DNA of 64,000 nucleotides. Source: Heliocidaris tuberculata (taxonomy: Eukaryota > Echinodermata > Echinoidea > Camarodonta > Echinometridae). The position numbers were made by a program, and so were the translations under genes. The notes beneath the pieces are model-generated. The model was given only the letters and a program-made list of their open reading frames with translations, was not told the origin of the DNA and made no database searches. This document shows, piece by piece, positions 20,220 to 31,953 of the stretch; position 1 is the stretch's first letter; every line of letters starts with the position of its first letter. Location of the stretch: the NCBI GenBank assembly GCA_025618425.1, contig CM046850.1, forward strand, positions 9,923,992 to 9,987,991, written 5' to 3'.

Positions 20220-21280
20220 TTTTAAGCGCTCATATCCATCACACAAGGTGATCAAGGCGTTCTAATATCATGCTTAGTCACATGTATACGATATAGTACC
20301 CGTAACTGTTTTCGCTGCTTTTTATATCTTATAATTTTCAATCAGATTTGTCAATTTATGATATTTTTGATCATTGTTAAACCTGAAATACATAATATTT
20401 GTCCCTTTTCCAACATAAACACAATATAGAATAACCATTTCTTCCATACTGCAATTACATAACCAGTACTCAACACGATTTAAGCCAACCGCACACTATA
20501 CAATCGACTGCGATCCGGTTTTGGAAATAAATCGCAAAATAAATAAAGGGTAAGTCCATGTTGGTTTTAAAAGAAAATTTATGAGATTTTCTGTACTGAG
20601 CAAATGGGAGAGGAGCTCGCACGATACGTCACGGGGTAGCCAATTTGTGTTTGATTGGTTAAAGCTTCAAAAATTCATAACTTTCCAATTGATTCTTATT
20701 TTATTCAAATCAACTTACTACCAGGGTGGACTTCCCTTTAAATATGGACGTTTAAACAAATACAATCTAACTGATTCAGGTACTGAACAATACTAAACAA
20801 AGGGTTTTGGTGCACTGCCAGCCTTATACCCAGAATAAGGGCCAAATCAGTTTTAAATCGTAGACAATCGTAGGACTGCTCTGACGTCACTGCAACTCGG
20901 AGCCGATTTGACCTTTCATTCGACTAGAAAGCTCGCAATATAGTATGTATTTTCGATTTTACTATCTATATGACTATTCAGAACCTCAATCAAACCTATT
21001 TTATGTGGTAAATGTTGATATGAAGTGCTATTATATTTTCTTCCGAAATCGGATCTCAGACCGATCGTATAGCGTGGTGGGCCTTAAGGACAGATCTATT
21101 GATGCTCCAGGATCTTGTCTGACTCTATGCCTAAAATTCCTTGCTTGGTAATTAAAGTAGATATTCAAAGCAAATCACAAATATGCTCAATAATGTATCT
21201 CTAGAAACTAGAAAGCTTGCAGATGGTAATTGTATAAGTTTTACGTTAACTGCGTGTTTGATGATTAAAAAATGGCACAA
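20220..21280. other. Intronic repeats
   Basis: 20540-20740 is the 3' half of a MITE seen whole at 41330-42035 (AATGGGAGAGGAGCTCGC..TACGTCACGG; TAACTTTCCAATTGAT; GGGTGGACTTCCCTTTAA). 20820-21110 holds a GACGTCACTGCAACTCGGAG segment resembling the one at about 1520. No exon seen. Confidence 0.5.
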
Positions 21281-21289
21281 ATAAAAACG

Positions 21290-21930
21290 CTTCTCAGCAT
21301 CTGGGATATCCGAGCGATTCGCCAGAAATATACCCATGTTTTCATGACGTCACATCAGGTACCAATCCTGCCTAAGCAGACGACGTCCTATATCAAGTGA
21401 ACGTAACTGCAATGCAATTATTTTTAAATTGTAAAGAGTTTGGTGTGTTTCACCATGACCGTATTTCACATCATTCTAAAAGGGAAGTGAAACCGTTTCT
21501 AGTAACTAAAATCTTTTGTTTGTAAAAAGTCATGATAAGGGTCAATGATCAATCAAAGAAATCACACTTTCGAATTGTAAAGCCCGCTGAATTATAGCAT
21601 GGATGGTATTCGTTCCCTCTTGAAACGCCGACATGCCGCGGTGCATGCAGCTGAAAATACAATGGCATCTTATTTTGTTTACAAGCGATTGATTCCTTTA
21701 TTTTTTTAACGCTGCATTTTTCATCAAAATAATACCATGCAGGAAATTTAGAGTGAGGCATCAAATAAACATTTATACTGACGCTAGCGAAGTAAGAGAA
21801 ATAAGTGAAGATGAGATGACAAAACAGGCACTGAAAATGTGTAAGATGTTATGGGGCATCGTCTGCTTAGGAAGGATTGCTCCCCGGTATGACGTCACAT
21901 ATCTCAGCAGCGTTCAAAGAGCTCTATAGG
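21290..21930. repeat. Inverted repeat with GACGTCA..GCCTAAGCAGACG arms
   Basis: TGACGTCACATCAGG followed by CCAATCCTGCCTAAGCAGAC (21345-21385) recurs inverted at 21855-21898 (GTCTGCTTAGGAAGGATTG..TGACGTCACA). Probably a foldback transposon of ~600 bp. No coding capacity. Confidence 0.6.
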
Positions 21931-22137
21931 TGCTATAGCGGGGCTGTGTTATATCATTTTATAATTGATAATAATCATTACTTCAAATGTTTCCAAGCGT
22001 TGAATTTTGATGAACCTTGTTCAATCTAAGCTTCACCTATGCAATAATAAAAATTAAATCAATATTCAAAATCAATGAAATTCTACTTTAAGGGAATTTA
22101 GTAATTTGTGTAATGATGTCAACATATTTAACGATAC

Positions 22138-22249
22138 CCTTGGCATTTCTTGTATTCGTGGTGTTTCAGGGCATCTTTTCCTTTCCTGAAGTAGATAGTT
22201 GCGATGTGAAGAAAGCAGCTGACTTTGGCAGCACATTCAGGTAAGTAGG
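22138..22249 (-). CDS. TPR/J-like protein, exon with TPR-like helix pair
   Basis: Minus-strand acceptor GAGTATGTAG (poor pyrimidine tract), donor GTATCG. Phase 1 start and phase 2 end fit the neighbouring exons exactly, which supports the call. Encodes YLPECAAKVSCFLHIATIYF and RKGKDALKHHEYKKCQ; the '..LHIATIYFRKGKDALKHHE' run is a good TPR helix A-B pattern. Confidence 0.7.
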
Positions 22250-22715
22250 CTACATACTCCTTAAGGACAACGATCCGATCTGGAATATGCAAACAAAACG
22301 AACCCAAGAATCGTACGTAGCACCTTTAATCAAAAGCACTTCCCTCTTCTTGTTTCTGTTTAGGACTACATCTTTAGCAAATGTCTGTATTATATTGCTT
22401 GATTTTTACAATGCAATGTAAAATTAAAAATTTCCTTACCATGGGATGGGGACCAACACCCCCACACACCCTCCCTCGTAAAGTGTCCCCTACCCACTTT
22501 TGAGAACCTTTTGAGAACCTTCATAGTTATCGTTCACCACAAGGCAAAAGGTAGTTTTAACCAGTCAGGGATCGAGAATCGACCACCCTCGGGGGAACCA
22601 CTCACCCAAAACCTATATATTAAAAGGTTTAAAGGATTAAAAGTGATGCACATAATTCGATCTCTATGACATTGAGTGTTATTTATATAGGAATTTAAAG
22701 CGAATCAGTCAGTAC

Positions 22716-22872
22716 CGTCATCATTCCTTGGTGCAATCCAGGTTCTGATGTCATCCAGACACTCTTTGATGGACCTCTCAAGATGTTGAGCCCATTCTTG
22801 CACCATGCAGTTCCTTTTTGTGTAAGCTGTGCTGAAGCATTTCAGAGCATCTTTAAAGTATGCATGTATCAC
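22716..22872 (-). CDS. TPR/J-like protein, helical exon
   Basis: Minus-strand acceptor TTTTCATGATGCAG, donor GTACTG; starts phase 0, ends phase 1. Encodes VIHAYFKDALKCFSTAYTKR, then VQEWAQHLERSIKECLDDIR. Alternating hydrophobic/charged residues with small residues at TPR-like positions (DALKCFSTAY). Continuing past the donor meets a stop within six codons, which supports splicing here. Confidence 0.7.
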
Positions 22873-22904
22873 CTGCATCATGAAAATAATTATATAATAT
22901 ACAG

Positions 22905-23855
22905 TGCATCCCAGAAAAAAACAAAACCCTCAAAGTGCTATTGTGACTTCACTATGTGACAATAATTATTTATTTTCCATAGGGTAGAAGTATGCTTGCA
23001 AATGATACCATGATGGCATTAATCCATACACTCTTCACAGACTAACATTGTTTTGCAAATGGCATTGAAAAATCCATTTTTTGGCCAGATTTCGGTGAAA
23101 CCGTGAAAACGTTAGTATCACATGCGAACATGACATAAGGAAAATGCCCGCTTTAAGAAATTCCCTTGTGAGATGGCATGAATTCAATCAGAAATGCAGG
23201 TTAACTTCCAATTTACAGTGGTGGCAGGGGCATACGCCCCCCGAAAGAAATCAAAATCAATTTGATATCCCCCAAAAGATGAAAAAAGTGCCCCCCCCCC
23301 CCTGATCTGAGGTGGGAAAGCCAAAATTTTGATATGTTTCTGCCTTTTTTGCCCTTCCATTTGATGACAAAGCACTCTTAATTTCTATGAAAAATATCAC
23401 ATTTCTCATGTTTATGTCCGCTTTGTTTTTTAAAGAATTTGCAGTTCTGAAAAATGTAAAATTCCCTTTTCATTACAATTGCAGGTACCATTTAAAAAAA
23501 AAAAACTTTCGTTACCCCAACATCGACAAAACATTGACAATTCTTATTTTATGATGAGGCTTTATCTTATAATTATCAATACTGAAAGAAACAGATGAAA
23601 ATAGTCTTCTCATAAGGTTTAAAAAGTAATACTTCCTTCGGGTCATGTTTGCATGTGATCCTAATGTTTTCACGATTTTAGCCTATACATGTATAATCTG
23701 GCACAACTGAGTTTTTACATGTAATTTTCAAAATGCTGCTGCTCGGTAAGGCATGTACGGATGGATGCCATCAAGGTATCATTTAAAAGCATAATACTGC
23801 TACTTCATGGAAAATGGAAAATTATTGTCAACGAAGTGGAAAACGATGACGGAAA
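22905..23855. mobile_element. Long-TIR foldback element containing a poly-C insertion
   Basis: The left arm (about 22950-23140: GACTTCACTATGTGACAATA, AAATGATACCATGATGGCAT, GAAAACGTTAGTATCACATG) recurs inverted in the right arm (about 23640-23845). Arms are ~190 bp and ~80% alike by eye. Between them, at about 23216-23310, is a CAGTGGTGGCAGG/poly-C piece like the hAT-like elements elsewhere. No ORF. Confidence 0.75.
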
Positions 23856-24283
23856 TATTGTCGAGGATAATATCGTTCTGAAGAATTTATTAATATTTTG
23901 CGAGCTGCGCGTAAAGTCCCATTAGCTTCTTTCAGGACAATGTTATGGCTCTTTTGCTTCTAAACATGGAATTCGGCATATTTCGGATGTCGCAAGTAAA
24001 GATGGCTATTATTCTGGGAGGTACATCGGGGCAGTGCATAAAACATGAAATTTATCCGTAATTACTAAAACACCTTCAACAAAACATGCAAGATCCAGCT
24101 TTGCTGTGGAAAAATGACAATATTGATTATTACTGAGGTATGAAATTTAATTTGGTGAGTGATAATCTCTACTTGTGTATTAATGTATTACAGGAATTCA
24201 AAGCAACTTTTACCATGTTGACAAAATATGCACGTGCCGAATCAGTCGAAACAAAATACAGGTGGGGACACTGATCTACAAAC

Positions 24284-24421
24284 CTTTCGCTCATCTGAAG
24301 ATGAATTCATCTTCAGTTTAGCTATCTTCCAAGATGCAGTTCCAATGTTCTTTGCCGCTGAAACCAAATCATCATCCTTCAGAGAACTGGCGTAAGCTTT
24401 CTTGTAACAGTCCCGAGCACT
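24284..24421 (-). CDS. TPR/J-like protein, most upstream exon found
   Basis: Minus-strand acceptor TTATCTTTGTAG, donor GTTTGT; 46 codons, phase 0 at both ends. Encodes SARDCYKKAYASSLKDDDLV, SAAKNIGTASWKIAKL and SSSDERK: a TPR-like helix pair (ARDCYKKAYAS..). The start codon must lie in further exons at higher coordinates; none was identified, so the protein's N-terminus is missing from this annotation. Together the five exons give about 308 residues. Confidence 0.7.
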
Positions 24422-24429
24422 CTACAAAG

Positions 24430-26290
24430 ATAATGAACAGTACCAAACTAGTATAGGGTTTTAAAATGTAAAGATATGTAGATAATTTGTAGACAAAGAA
24501 TCATGGCCTGTCTGTCAGTCGAAAATACAACCAGTATTATAAGGACAGTTACATCCACCAAATGAGAACTTTTTTGTGTGACATGCGAAGACTATTATCT
24601 TGTAATACACGTTCTAGGTTAAAATCCAGTTAGCAAAAGCATATAATTGTCTATAAATGTAATTCGGAAATGGATGAACAATCATTAAAGATTCGCTATA
24701 TTTCCTTACATAGCTAAAGTTTCACCGTTTTATTTAATAAACTAATAAATTAAATAATTATTACACTAATAAAAACTTATCGATTTGCTATTTAAGGATT
24801 TCCTTGCATTTTCACTCATTTCGACGCAGAAGCTATCCGTCGAAAACGACAAAAACAACAATTGCTTAGGCTATATGTTAAATGGTCATCAAGTAAAAGA
24901 ACTGCTAGTAGTTTTGCTATGTCGTGCATGCGTAATGGTAACGTGAATAGTTTAAAATTTTGAAATAGGCCAATATGAACCCCAACATTAACTCCAAACC
25001 TGTCATACTGGACCATTTTCAGTAGTGTAAAATGGTCCCAATATCTCAGTCATACCTCAGTCATATCAGGGAAATGCAACTAGATTTTCCTGGTCATATG
25101 GCCAGACCGACCACCCTAACTGACCATAAACCAACAAAATTTGGGCCCATTCGGGTGATATCAGTTTACTGTCAGTTTTATGAGAGTCTATTTTCGAGAT
25201 AGTCGGCCTTTTATCCATTTCGTGTCGGGTTCCAGAAATGTCGGGTGTGATCCTACGAACCTGCTCGAAAAAATCATATCCTGACTATTTTTTCCTGGAT
25301 CTGTTGGGGATCGGTTGGGGACTATTCGGGGAAAGTTCCGGAAGAGCACGTAGCATCCACAAAACGGCGGTCAAGTGTCGCGCTTAAAAAGCGGTATGAG
25401 ATCGGTTTCAATGACATAATAAATCTGGCTCATGTCGGCCGGACTGTGTCCGAACCGAAGCTGAAAGAATGCCGAATAAAATACTAAATGAAGATTTTTC
25501 GCCAGACACAAAGCGTATAGGCTTGCTATATGTAAAATATCTCAAAAATATATCAATGCAACAAGTTCCCCGGGCACAAAAGGGCCCCCACATGTGGAAG
25601 GATATTAGAAACAAGTTATACTATTATTACTACAGGCAAGGTGGGAAAGCATTACCTCCACATAAGTCAATTAGATGGCTAAACAGTGATGAAGATCTTC
25701 ACTCTCGATGAGTATTTTCCAATCGATGTATGGTAACATACAGCCAACGATAAAGAAGATGAAGAGGCACATAACTTCTAGCAGAGACTTCTAGCCTAGA
25801 CTTCTAGTCCCAAAGGCTCCTCCAAGAGAAGGATTCTTGAGAACATGTTAGAACCGCCCAAATAAACCAGACAAAGGTGGAAACCCTCAGTCGTATCAAG
25901 GTTGCCAATGATTAAGCCGTCCTTCGCGATGCTGGCTTTGAGAGCCCTGATATGATAACGCCGGTGACCAAGACCATGACATGCTATAGAAACCTGACCA
26001 AACCACATCTAATGACAAACATGGCGATTATGGTTTAGAGGTCAATGCTGTAGAGTTTGCCAGCAGCCCTCAAATGAGATGCCTCTGGTGTCTAAGAAGG
26101 GAAATAAGAAGACGACCAAACCGCCTCCTAAACCCGTCCACAAAGGGCAAGAGAGTGCAGAAAATAATAGTTTATTTCCCTGTACTCCAGAAGTAGAAGA
26201 GAAAATAGGAGAGCGCCTATACTTCCGAACCTAAAAAATTAACAAGGACATAGAAATTGAGGGGAAGAGGTCAGAAAAGACAAGGAAGGC
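24430..26290. other. Unassigned region with one protein-like ORF
   Basis: Mostly unremarkable. The plus-strand open stretch at 25469-25711 (NEDFSPDTKRIGLLYVKYLK, PHMWKDIRNKLYYYY, PPHKSIRWLNSDEDL) has a protein-like composition, but it is preceded by broken frames and could be a decayed mobile-element ORF. No domain recognised. Confidence 0.25.
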
Positions 26291-26297
26291 TCAATTA

Positions 26298-26530
26298 TAA
26301 TGACTCGACTCGACTCTACTCGACTTGAGCCCCCTTCTACGACTCGACTCGACTCGCCTCGAGCGTGAACTACAAAGACTCGACTCGACTCGAGACTCGA
26401 CCCCTTCTTGACTCGACTCGACTTGTGACTCGACTACTAGCCGACTCGACTCGACCATGTCTCGAACTCGACATGCCTGTTGACTCAACTTGACTCAACT
26501 TGACTCGACTCGACTCGACATGACTCGATT
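26298..26530. repeat. (ACTCG)n pentanucleotide satellite, array 1
   Basis: Long run of ACTCG with irregular variants (TCGAC, CTTGA, CCTTCTACG). Same unit and orientation as the array at 27955. Confidence 0.95.
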
Positions 26531-26784
26531 ATTTAAGTACCCAAAATCCCCATACTATACCCCATAGAAAGCCTCGTACATAATAAGAATATAATTATAG
26601 TTCTTGTGGAGTGTACTACAGTACTACAGTACAGGATAACAGGTCTCACATGACCACAACCTCCCTCCCTGCCCCCCCCCTCCACCATCCTCGCCCATTG
26701 AGCACCATCTCTTTGTACGTTTTGTAACCCATCAAGATAACATGGAGCTACATGTAGGTAGGCCTACCTATGCCCATTCAAGAC

Positions 26785-27178
26785 AATTGACCACATTTTG
26801 TGGTTTCGCTCAATAACTTTTGATTCAGAGCTCTAAAAAATAAACCAGCTGCAAGAGTAGAAAGGGCAAAAATTTATACACACACTATGTCCATTTTTTT
26901 GTTGCATGACCACATTGCATTTGATGCCAGGAATTTCGAAAACGCCAGTAAGCTTTAAAGTCCTTAAATTGGCAACACATTGAGAGATTCAAAATCATTG
27001 TTTTTTATCAAAATTGGTCTTTTTCAACTTTTCTACAAAATTCCTAACCATGTATGATCAAAAACATTGCACCTTATTAGAATCATGTAGCACTATAGAA
27101 ATATTATTGTTGCCAATTTGAAGAACAAAATGTGATCAATTTAGCCCTTAAATAATTCCTGTCCTGAAAGGGTTAAAG
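26785..27178. repeat. Dispersed ~400-bp repeat (inverse copy at 44095-44515)
   Basis: Shared words in inverse orientation include ACCACATTTTGTGGTTT, TGTTGCATGACCACATTG, TTGGCAACACATTGAGAG and TTATTTAAGGGC. It begins near CAATTGACCACA and ends near CCTGTCCTGAAAGGGTTA. No ORF and no clear TIR. Confidence 0.75.
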
Positions 27179-27189
27179 GGTAGTGATAC

Positions 27190-27950
27190 TGCATGTACCC
27201 AATGAAACTGCATGTATCTAGTCTACATCAAGACTAGGTAGTACCTACTTGCAGTCTTGTATGCTGTGTTGGGGGGGGGGGGGGGGGGAGGCCAGATGAA
27301 ATTTTGGTGCTAGATGATTCTATCCGAGTATTTGCAGAATTTCAAAATTTGAAAAACAGTAATGCGAGGTAATCATACAAATGAAATTTGGTTTTATATA
27401 CATGATGAGTCTGAGGTCCCAGACTATCTGCAGCATGGGCATACTAGTATCTACAGTACAACAATGTATTTCTATGAGGTCTGAAGTTTCTATGGATAAA
27501 GTAGGAGGCAGCCACATGTATATGTTCATGATCAAGATGATAGCTACATGTACATATATCATTTACATATCATCAACAATCAGTGAATGTATTGTGATAA
27601 ATCTATGTACAGTACATTAAAAATATTTTCTTTTCTTAAAATTTGTATATAATGTTTTGTCTTGCAGAATGTTCATAATCATAACCCAGACACTGACCAT
27701 CAATACTCCTAAAACTAAATTAACTTTCACCTCTTTTTGTTAATTTTAAGGTGTGTAGGTGTCACCATGCATACATTAAGTGTGCATATGAATCGTAGGA
27801 TTGGTACTGCAAATTTGTTTAACCACAATATCTGTGTATGTTTAGTGGGTCTGTCTTGGGTACAGGAAGTCATAATAGGCTACCATATCGGACATGAAAT
27901 ACAAGAACATGTACAAGTATTAAAGCTGTAGGCTTGACTACAAAAATCCA
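27190..27950. other. No feature recognised apart from a poly-G tract
   Basis: Poly-G run at 27271-27290; otherwise AT-rich with no coding signal. Confidence 0.4.
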
Positions 27951-27954
27951 TGTT

Positions 27955-28180
27955 GACTCGACTCGACTCGACTCGCCACTTTGCGTCGACTCGACTCGAC
28001 TTAACTCGAAAATTTCGGTTGACCCGACTCGACTCGACTCGACTCGACTCGAGCCACTCATGACTCGACTTAACTCGTGAATCGACCTCCTACTGATTCG
28101 ACTTGACTCGTGACTCGACCTCTTATCGACTCGGACTCGACCCCCCCCCCCCCTCCCCCCTTTGACTCGACTCGACTCGA
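27955..28180. repeat. (ACTCG)n pentanucleotide satellite, array 2
   Basis: Same unit as array 1, broken by a poly-C/T run at 28141-28160. The array variants (TCATGACTCG, ACTTAACTCG) differ from array 1, so the two are not simple recent copies. Confidence 0.95.
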
Positions 28181-28199
28181 TTACAACATTGGGAAGGCT

Positions 28200-29110
28200 A
28201 CAGAGCTAGCGATCAGCGTCCAAATGTTGGAAACTTGGCTGGAGGTAAAACATATCCACTTCCGAATGTTTTTTTTTCTTCAAAAGAACCAATGGCCTGC
28301 CCGAGACAGATCAGTGGGACAGGGAAAAGTTCCCCAGGTTCACCTTTTTGTTACAGATTGTGTCCAAGCTAGAGGCAACGGCTGGTCCTTCCGAAGAGGG
28401 CCCTTTCAGTCAGCCTGAAGCTGAAGACATGAGGAAGGAGGACGAGGATCTCAGAGCACCGTTAGTTGAGATCTCAGAAGTACCCTAGCAAGACAGCACT
28501 AAGAAGCAGCACGAGGTATAAGGGTAGACATGGTATATGGAGTACCTCGTCCAGTACTCTTGAAGATGACACCAAGGAAATGATGAGGCAAGTGGCTGCC
28601 TCCATGGGCGCCCCTGCAGATGAGCAGCCAGCTGGCTAGGGGAACTCTATGCACCTGGAAGTGTACGTAAATGCCCCCCCCCCCCCCCTCATCTGTGTTT
28701 GCCGTAGACATGACAGACTACGGCAAGAAGCATAATTAAGAAGAAACCCTTACAGTACTCCGATCCAGAGTTCTTGCTCCGAGAGCATGATGAGGACAAT
28801 GTGCTTTATGTCGAGGGCGCAAAACCAGTGATAGAAGTTCCACCTACTGGAGAACCTTTCACATACTCTCATCCACGGCATACATCTGCACTAGTAGCGG
28901 TGTCTACTGTCTCGTCAGCGTACTTATCGTTAATAACCTGGCAGACCTTCTCCATTACCGCTAGTGTTGTGGAGTACTCTGAAAGCGAATCTTGGTCTGG
29001 AGCCGTCTCTCCAATTATCAGGTATCACTATCGACTGGTCGTAAAACCTCTGCTGATTTCTGACCCACTCTCTAACTCGAAAATTGTCTCCTCTTACTAA
29101 TTATCCTTCT
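28200..29110 (+). other. Degenerate coding-like debris
   Basis: Interrupted open stretches with acidic and proline-rich words (QPEAEDMRKEDEDLRAP, EVPPTGEPFTYSHPRH) run on the plus strand with frame changes and a poly-C insertion at 28676-28688. This resembles a decayed gag-like or host ORF. Not assignable by eye. Confidence 0.25.
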
Positions 29111-29532
29111 CTTCTGCATCATCATGACCGAGTCTACAATTTGGGCAATCGCGGCCATTTGCAATAATGCACCTGATTATGGTTCTTGTATGGAACTCCT
29201 GAAATAAGGTCTGTGGGCTGTGGTAATGGCATAACTGATTATCATTAATTCCAACACGTGCCCACTCAAGAAATGTTTGTTTTAATTGCAGTATTTATCG
29301 GCACTAAATACGATCGCTTGCATCGTACTCAGTTATACCAATTATTTGATCTTTCTTTTAATAATCATTATAATATAATGTTTTTAATTGTCTCATTCGT
29401 GACTCACGTCGTTTTTGTTGTTTTTGGGGGTGTTTTTTGCGAAAGCTGGATCGCTTTGCTCCGTCGCACATGACTAGGTCAGAATGAAGTTAGACTTCGC
29501 CCACTAGTCCAATTATAGATCCATCGAAAACA

Positions 29533-30067
29533 TTCTTTAGTCAGGTCCACACGATGGGAGCTAAACTTTGAGTTTCGCTGGTAGTTTCAAAACTTTAAGT
29601 TAACTTGTAGTTATCTTGTAGTTTCAGACCGTAGGCATATGAACGGACTCGTAGTTTAGAAACTTTAAGTTTACTTGTAGTTCTAGAACCACAAGCGAGC
29701 TCGTGGTTAAGGCCGAAACCACGAGCAGTGGGTGGTCGGCCGTCGCATTTTGGACCATGTGAACGGAATAAACTTTAAGCTTCGCAAGCTTGTAGTTAAT
29801 GATAACCTCTATGTTCATATTAAACTTCCGGGTCATACCCTTCGCACGAATTATGAACATAGTAAACTGTATGTGTACTTTACACACAATCGGTATCTAC
29901 TTCCGGTGTTAACAGCGACGATCGTTTGGCTTGTAGTTCAGAACAACGAGCATCGTTGTTTGGGGCCCATGTGAACCCTCGTTGTGGTTAGTGAGTCGTT
30001 GTTTCGTTAACTTAAAGTTTCGCTAACTCAAAGTTTTGAAACCACAAGTCCCGTATGAACGTAGCTA
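29533..30067. mobile_element. Foldback MITE, copy 1 (motif GAAACTTTAAGTTT)
   Basis: Starts CACACGATGGGAGCTAAACT and ends CCCGTATGAACGTAGCT. Filled with GTAGTTTC, AACTTTAAGTT and ACCACAAG/CTTGTGGT words in both orientations. The body matches copy 2 across nearly its full length (e.g. CACGAGCAGTGGGTGGTC, GGGTCATACCCTTCGC). Confidence 0.8.
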
Positions 30068-30069
30068 AT

Positions 30070-30535
30070 ATAGCTTTGTTGCTCTCTGTCGTCTATCTGT
30101 CTCTCTCACTCCTTCTCACTCCTTCTCACTCTTTTTTATGTTTTTCCTTTGTATGGTGAAGGGTATTGCAATGGTGCTGATAAATTATGCAAGAAATAAT
30201 AGTCAATTCCGGGTATATTTTCCGAAGGGGGAGGAGGGTCATCCCATGGTAAATTTACCCCTATTTTTTTGGTGTTTTTTTTTTACAATAGCTGGGACCC
30301 CCCCCCCCCCCCCCCTCCTGCATTCGCTCATCGGTGCCTATTCCAGGAAATGGAGGAACATGACTACACTACCTTATAGACGTCTAGTTTGGCCGCGTCG
30401 CTTCCCAGATCACGAGCTGACTTAAAGAACGTGTTCCCTTTTTCTCTTGATATTCTTGAGGTGTCCTGATTAGTTGTCTTACATGTCTTACCGGCACCTA
30501 GAGGAACAATCAGGGAAAATTTTATGTTACTTAGG
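30070..30535. other. Spacer between two MITE copies
   Basis: Contains a TCTC-rich piece (30090-30130) and a poly-C run (30298-30316). No gene. Confidence 0.4.
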
Positions 30536-30539
30536 TTAC

Positions 30540-31037
30540 GTTCACAACTTCACACGATGGGAGCTAAACTTTCAGTTTCGCTTTACTTTAAGTTTAAGTT
30601 TAAGTTAAGTTGTAGTTATCTTGTAGTTTCAGCCCGTATGAACGGACTAGTGGTTTCGAAACTTTAAGTTTAATTGTAGTTCTAGAACCACAAGCGAGCT
30701 CGTGGTTTACGCCGAAACCACGAGCAGTGGGTGGTCCTCCTTCCCAGTTTCGATCAGTGTGGACAGAATATTAATAAACTTTAAGTTTCGCAAGCTCGTA
30801 GTTAAGGATGACCCCGCTGTTCATGTTAAATTTTCGGGTCATACCCTTCGCGCGAATTATGAACAAAGGGTCTGTATGTGTACTGTACACAATCGGCAGT
30901 ATATACTTGCGGTGTTAACAACGACGATCGCTCGGCTTGTAGTTTCAGAACAACCTGTGTGAATCCTCGCCATGGTTAGTGAGTCGTTGTTTCGTTAACT
31001 TAAAGTATCGAAACCACAAGTCCCGTATGAACGTAGC
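30540..31037. mobile_element. Foldback MITE, copy 2
   Basis: Begins TACGTTCACAACTTCACACG and ends CAAGTCCCGTATGAACGTAG, so GCTACGTTCA/TGAACGTAGC-like termini form the inverted repeat. Same internal motifs and orientation as copy 1. Confidence 0.8.
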
Positions 31038-31044
31038 TTTAGAC

Positions 31045-31930
31045 AGACATAAAAAACCCATTAAGTTATCACTGCACATTATTGAAGTGAATAAATAATT
31101 ACTGACTGGTATAAAAGAGGTGCTCTTACTGCTCTACATTTACAGCTGCCATAATACAGTGGTAATTGTTGTGTTCTGAATTAATTATTGATGCACAGAA
31201 TTTTTTCCTGTGTGACAATGTTATTCAAGCAGTTGTAAGAATAGTATTTGAAAGAATGTCATAAATAATTGACATCCTTTAACTTTGCAATGTATCAAGT
31301 CTGATAAGTTTTAACTGTTTAGTTATTAACAAGCAAAAATGCCAAATGTTTTTGCCCTAATAAACCCTGAATATATATATATATACCACGTGGGCACGGA
31401 GACAAGAAAGAAAGAAAATCCAATGAGAGAAGATATATTTTTGGATATTTCGGCCTTAGGGCTTTTTGAAAACAGAATATCTTGAAAACAGGAGCCAATC
31501 AACAATTTCAAGTATCGATTTCATTTTCAGTGACCGAAGATTGGTCTAGTTTGATTGCTTTTGTTCAAGAGGCATTTTGGCTGTTGACCAGTTTAAATAT
31601 TATGGTTATGTTCAATTACCATGGGCATTTCCGAAAGTACACATTCTTCTTGATTAGATTCAGCAACCCTTTAAATGGTCTAACTTACATGTAAGTTTTC
31701 TCGAAAGTGTAACTACAGTAAGCGTACACACACAATTCCACACTTACGTGCATGTGTTTTGTGTTCCTGTCTACTATACTACCTATGACTAATCTTATTC
31801 AACAAGCTGACAATACAATTAATTATAATGCTATTTGTAGTGACGTTTTTCCATTTAGTCCTGATCACGATGAATTTCAACTAGAGATGAATTGTGTCGC
31901 TACATTAATACGTCATCCCAATGAAATAAT
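31045..31930. other. No feature recognised
   Basis: AT-rich, with a short (TA)n at 31372-31384. It includes the expected 3' flank of the cold-shock gene. Confidence 0.4.
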
Positions 31931-31931
31931 T

Positions 31932-31943
31932 TTTATTTTTATT
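31932..31943 (-). promoter_or_regulatory. Overlapping polyadenylation signals (AATAAA twice, minus)
   Basis: TTTATTTTTATT on the plus strand gives AATAAAAATAAA on the minus strand, within ~25 bases after the stop of the cold-shock gene. This would give a very short 3' UTR. Confidence 0.45.
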
Positions 31944-31953
31944 TTGTACGTCT

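Noticed and set aside
19009..20220. Long ORFs of poly-Leu/Tyr/Thr and poly-Ser/Cys in the (CTA)n region
   Set aside because: They are simple translations of the trinucleotide array in different frames and strands; no codon or domain signal.
26291..26488. ORF of repeated SRVES residues
   Set aside because: Direct translation of the (ACTCG)n satellite, open in all frames by chance.
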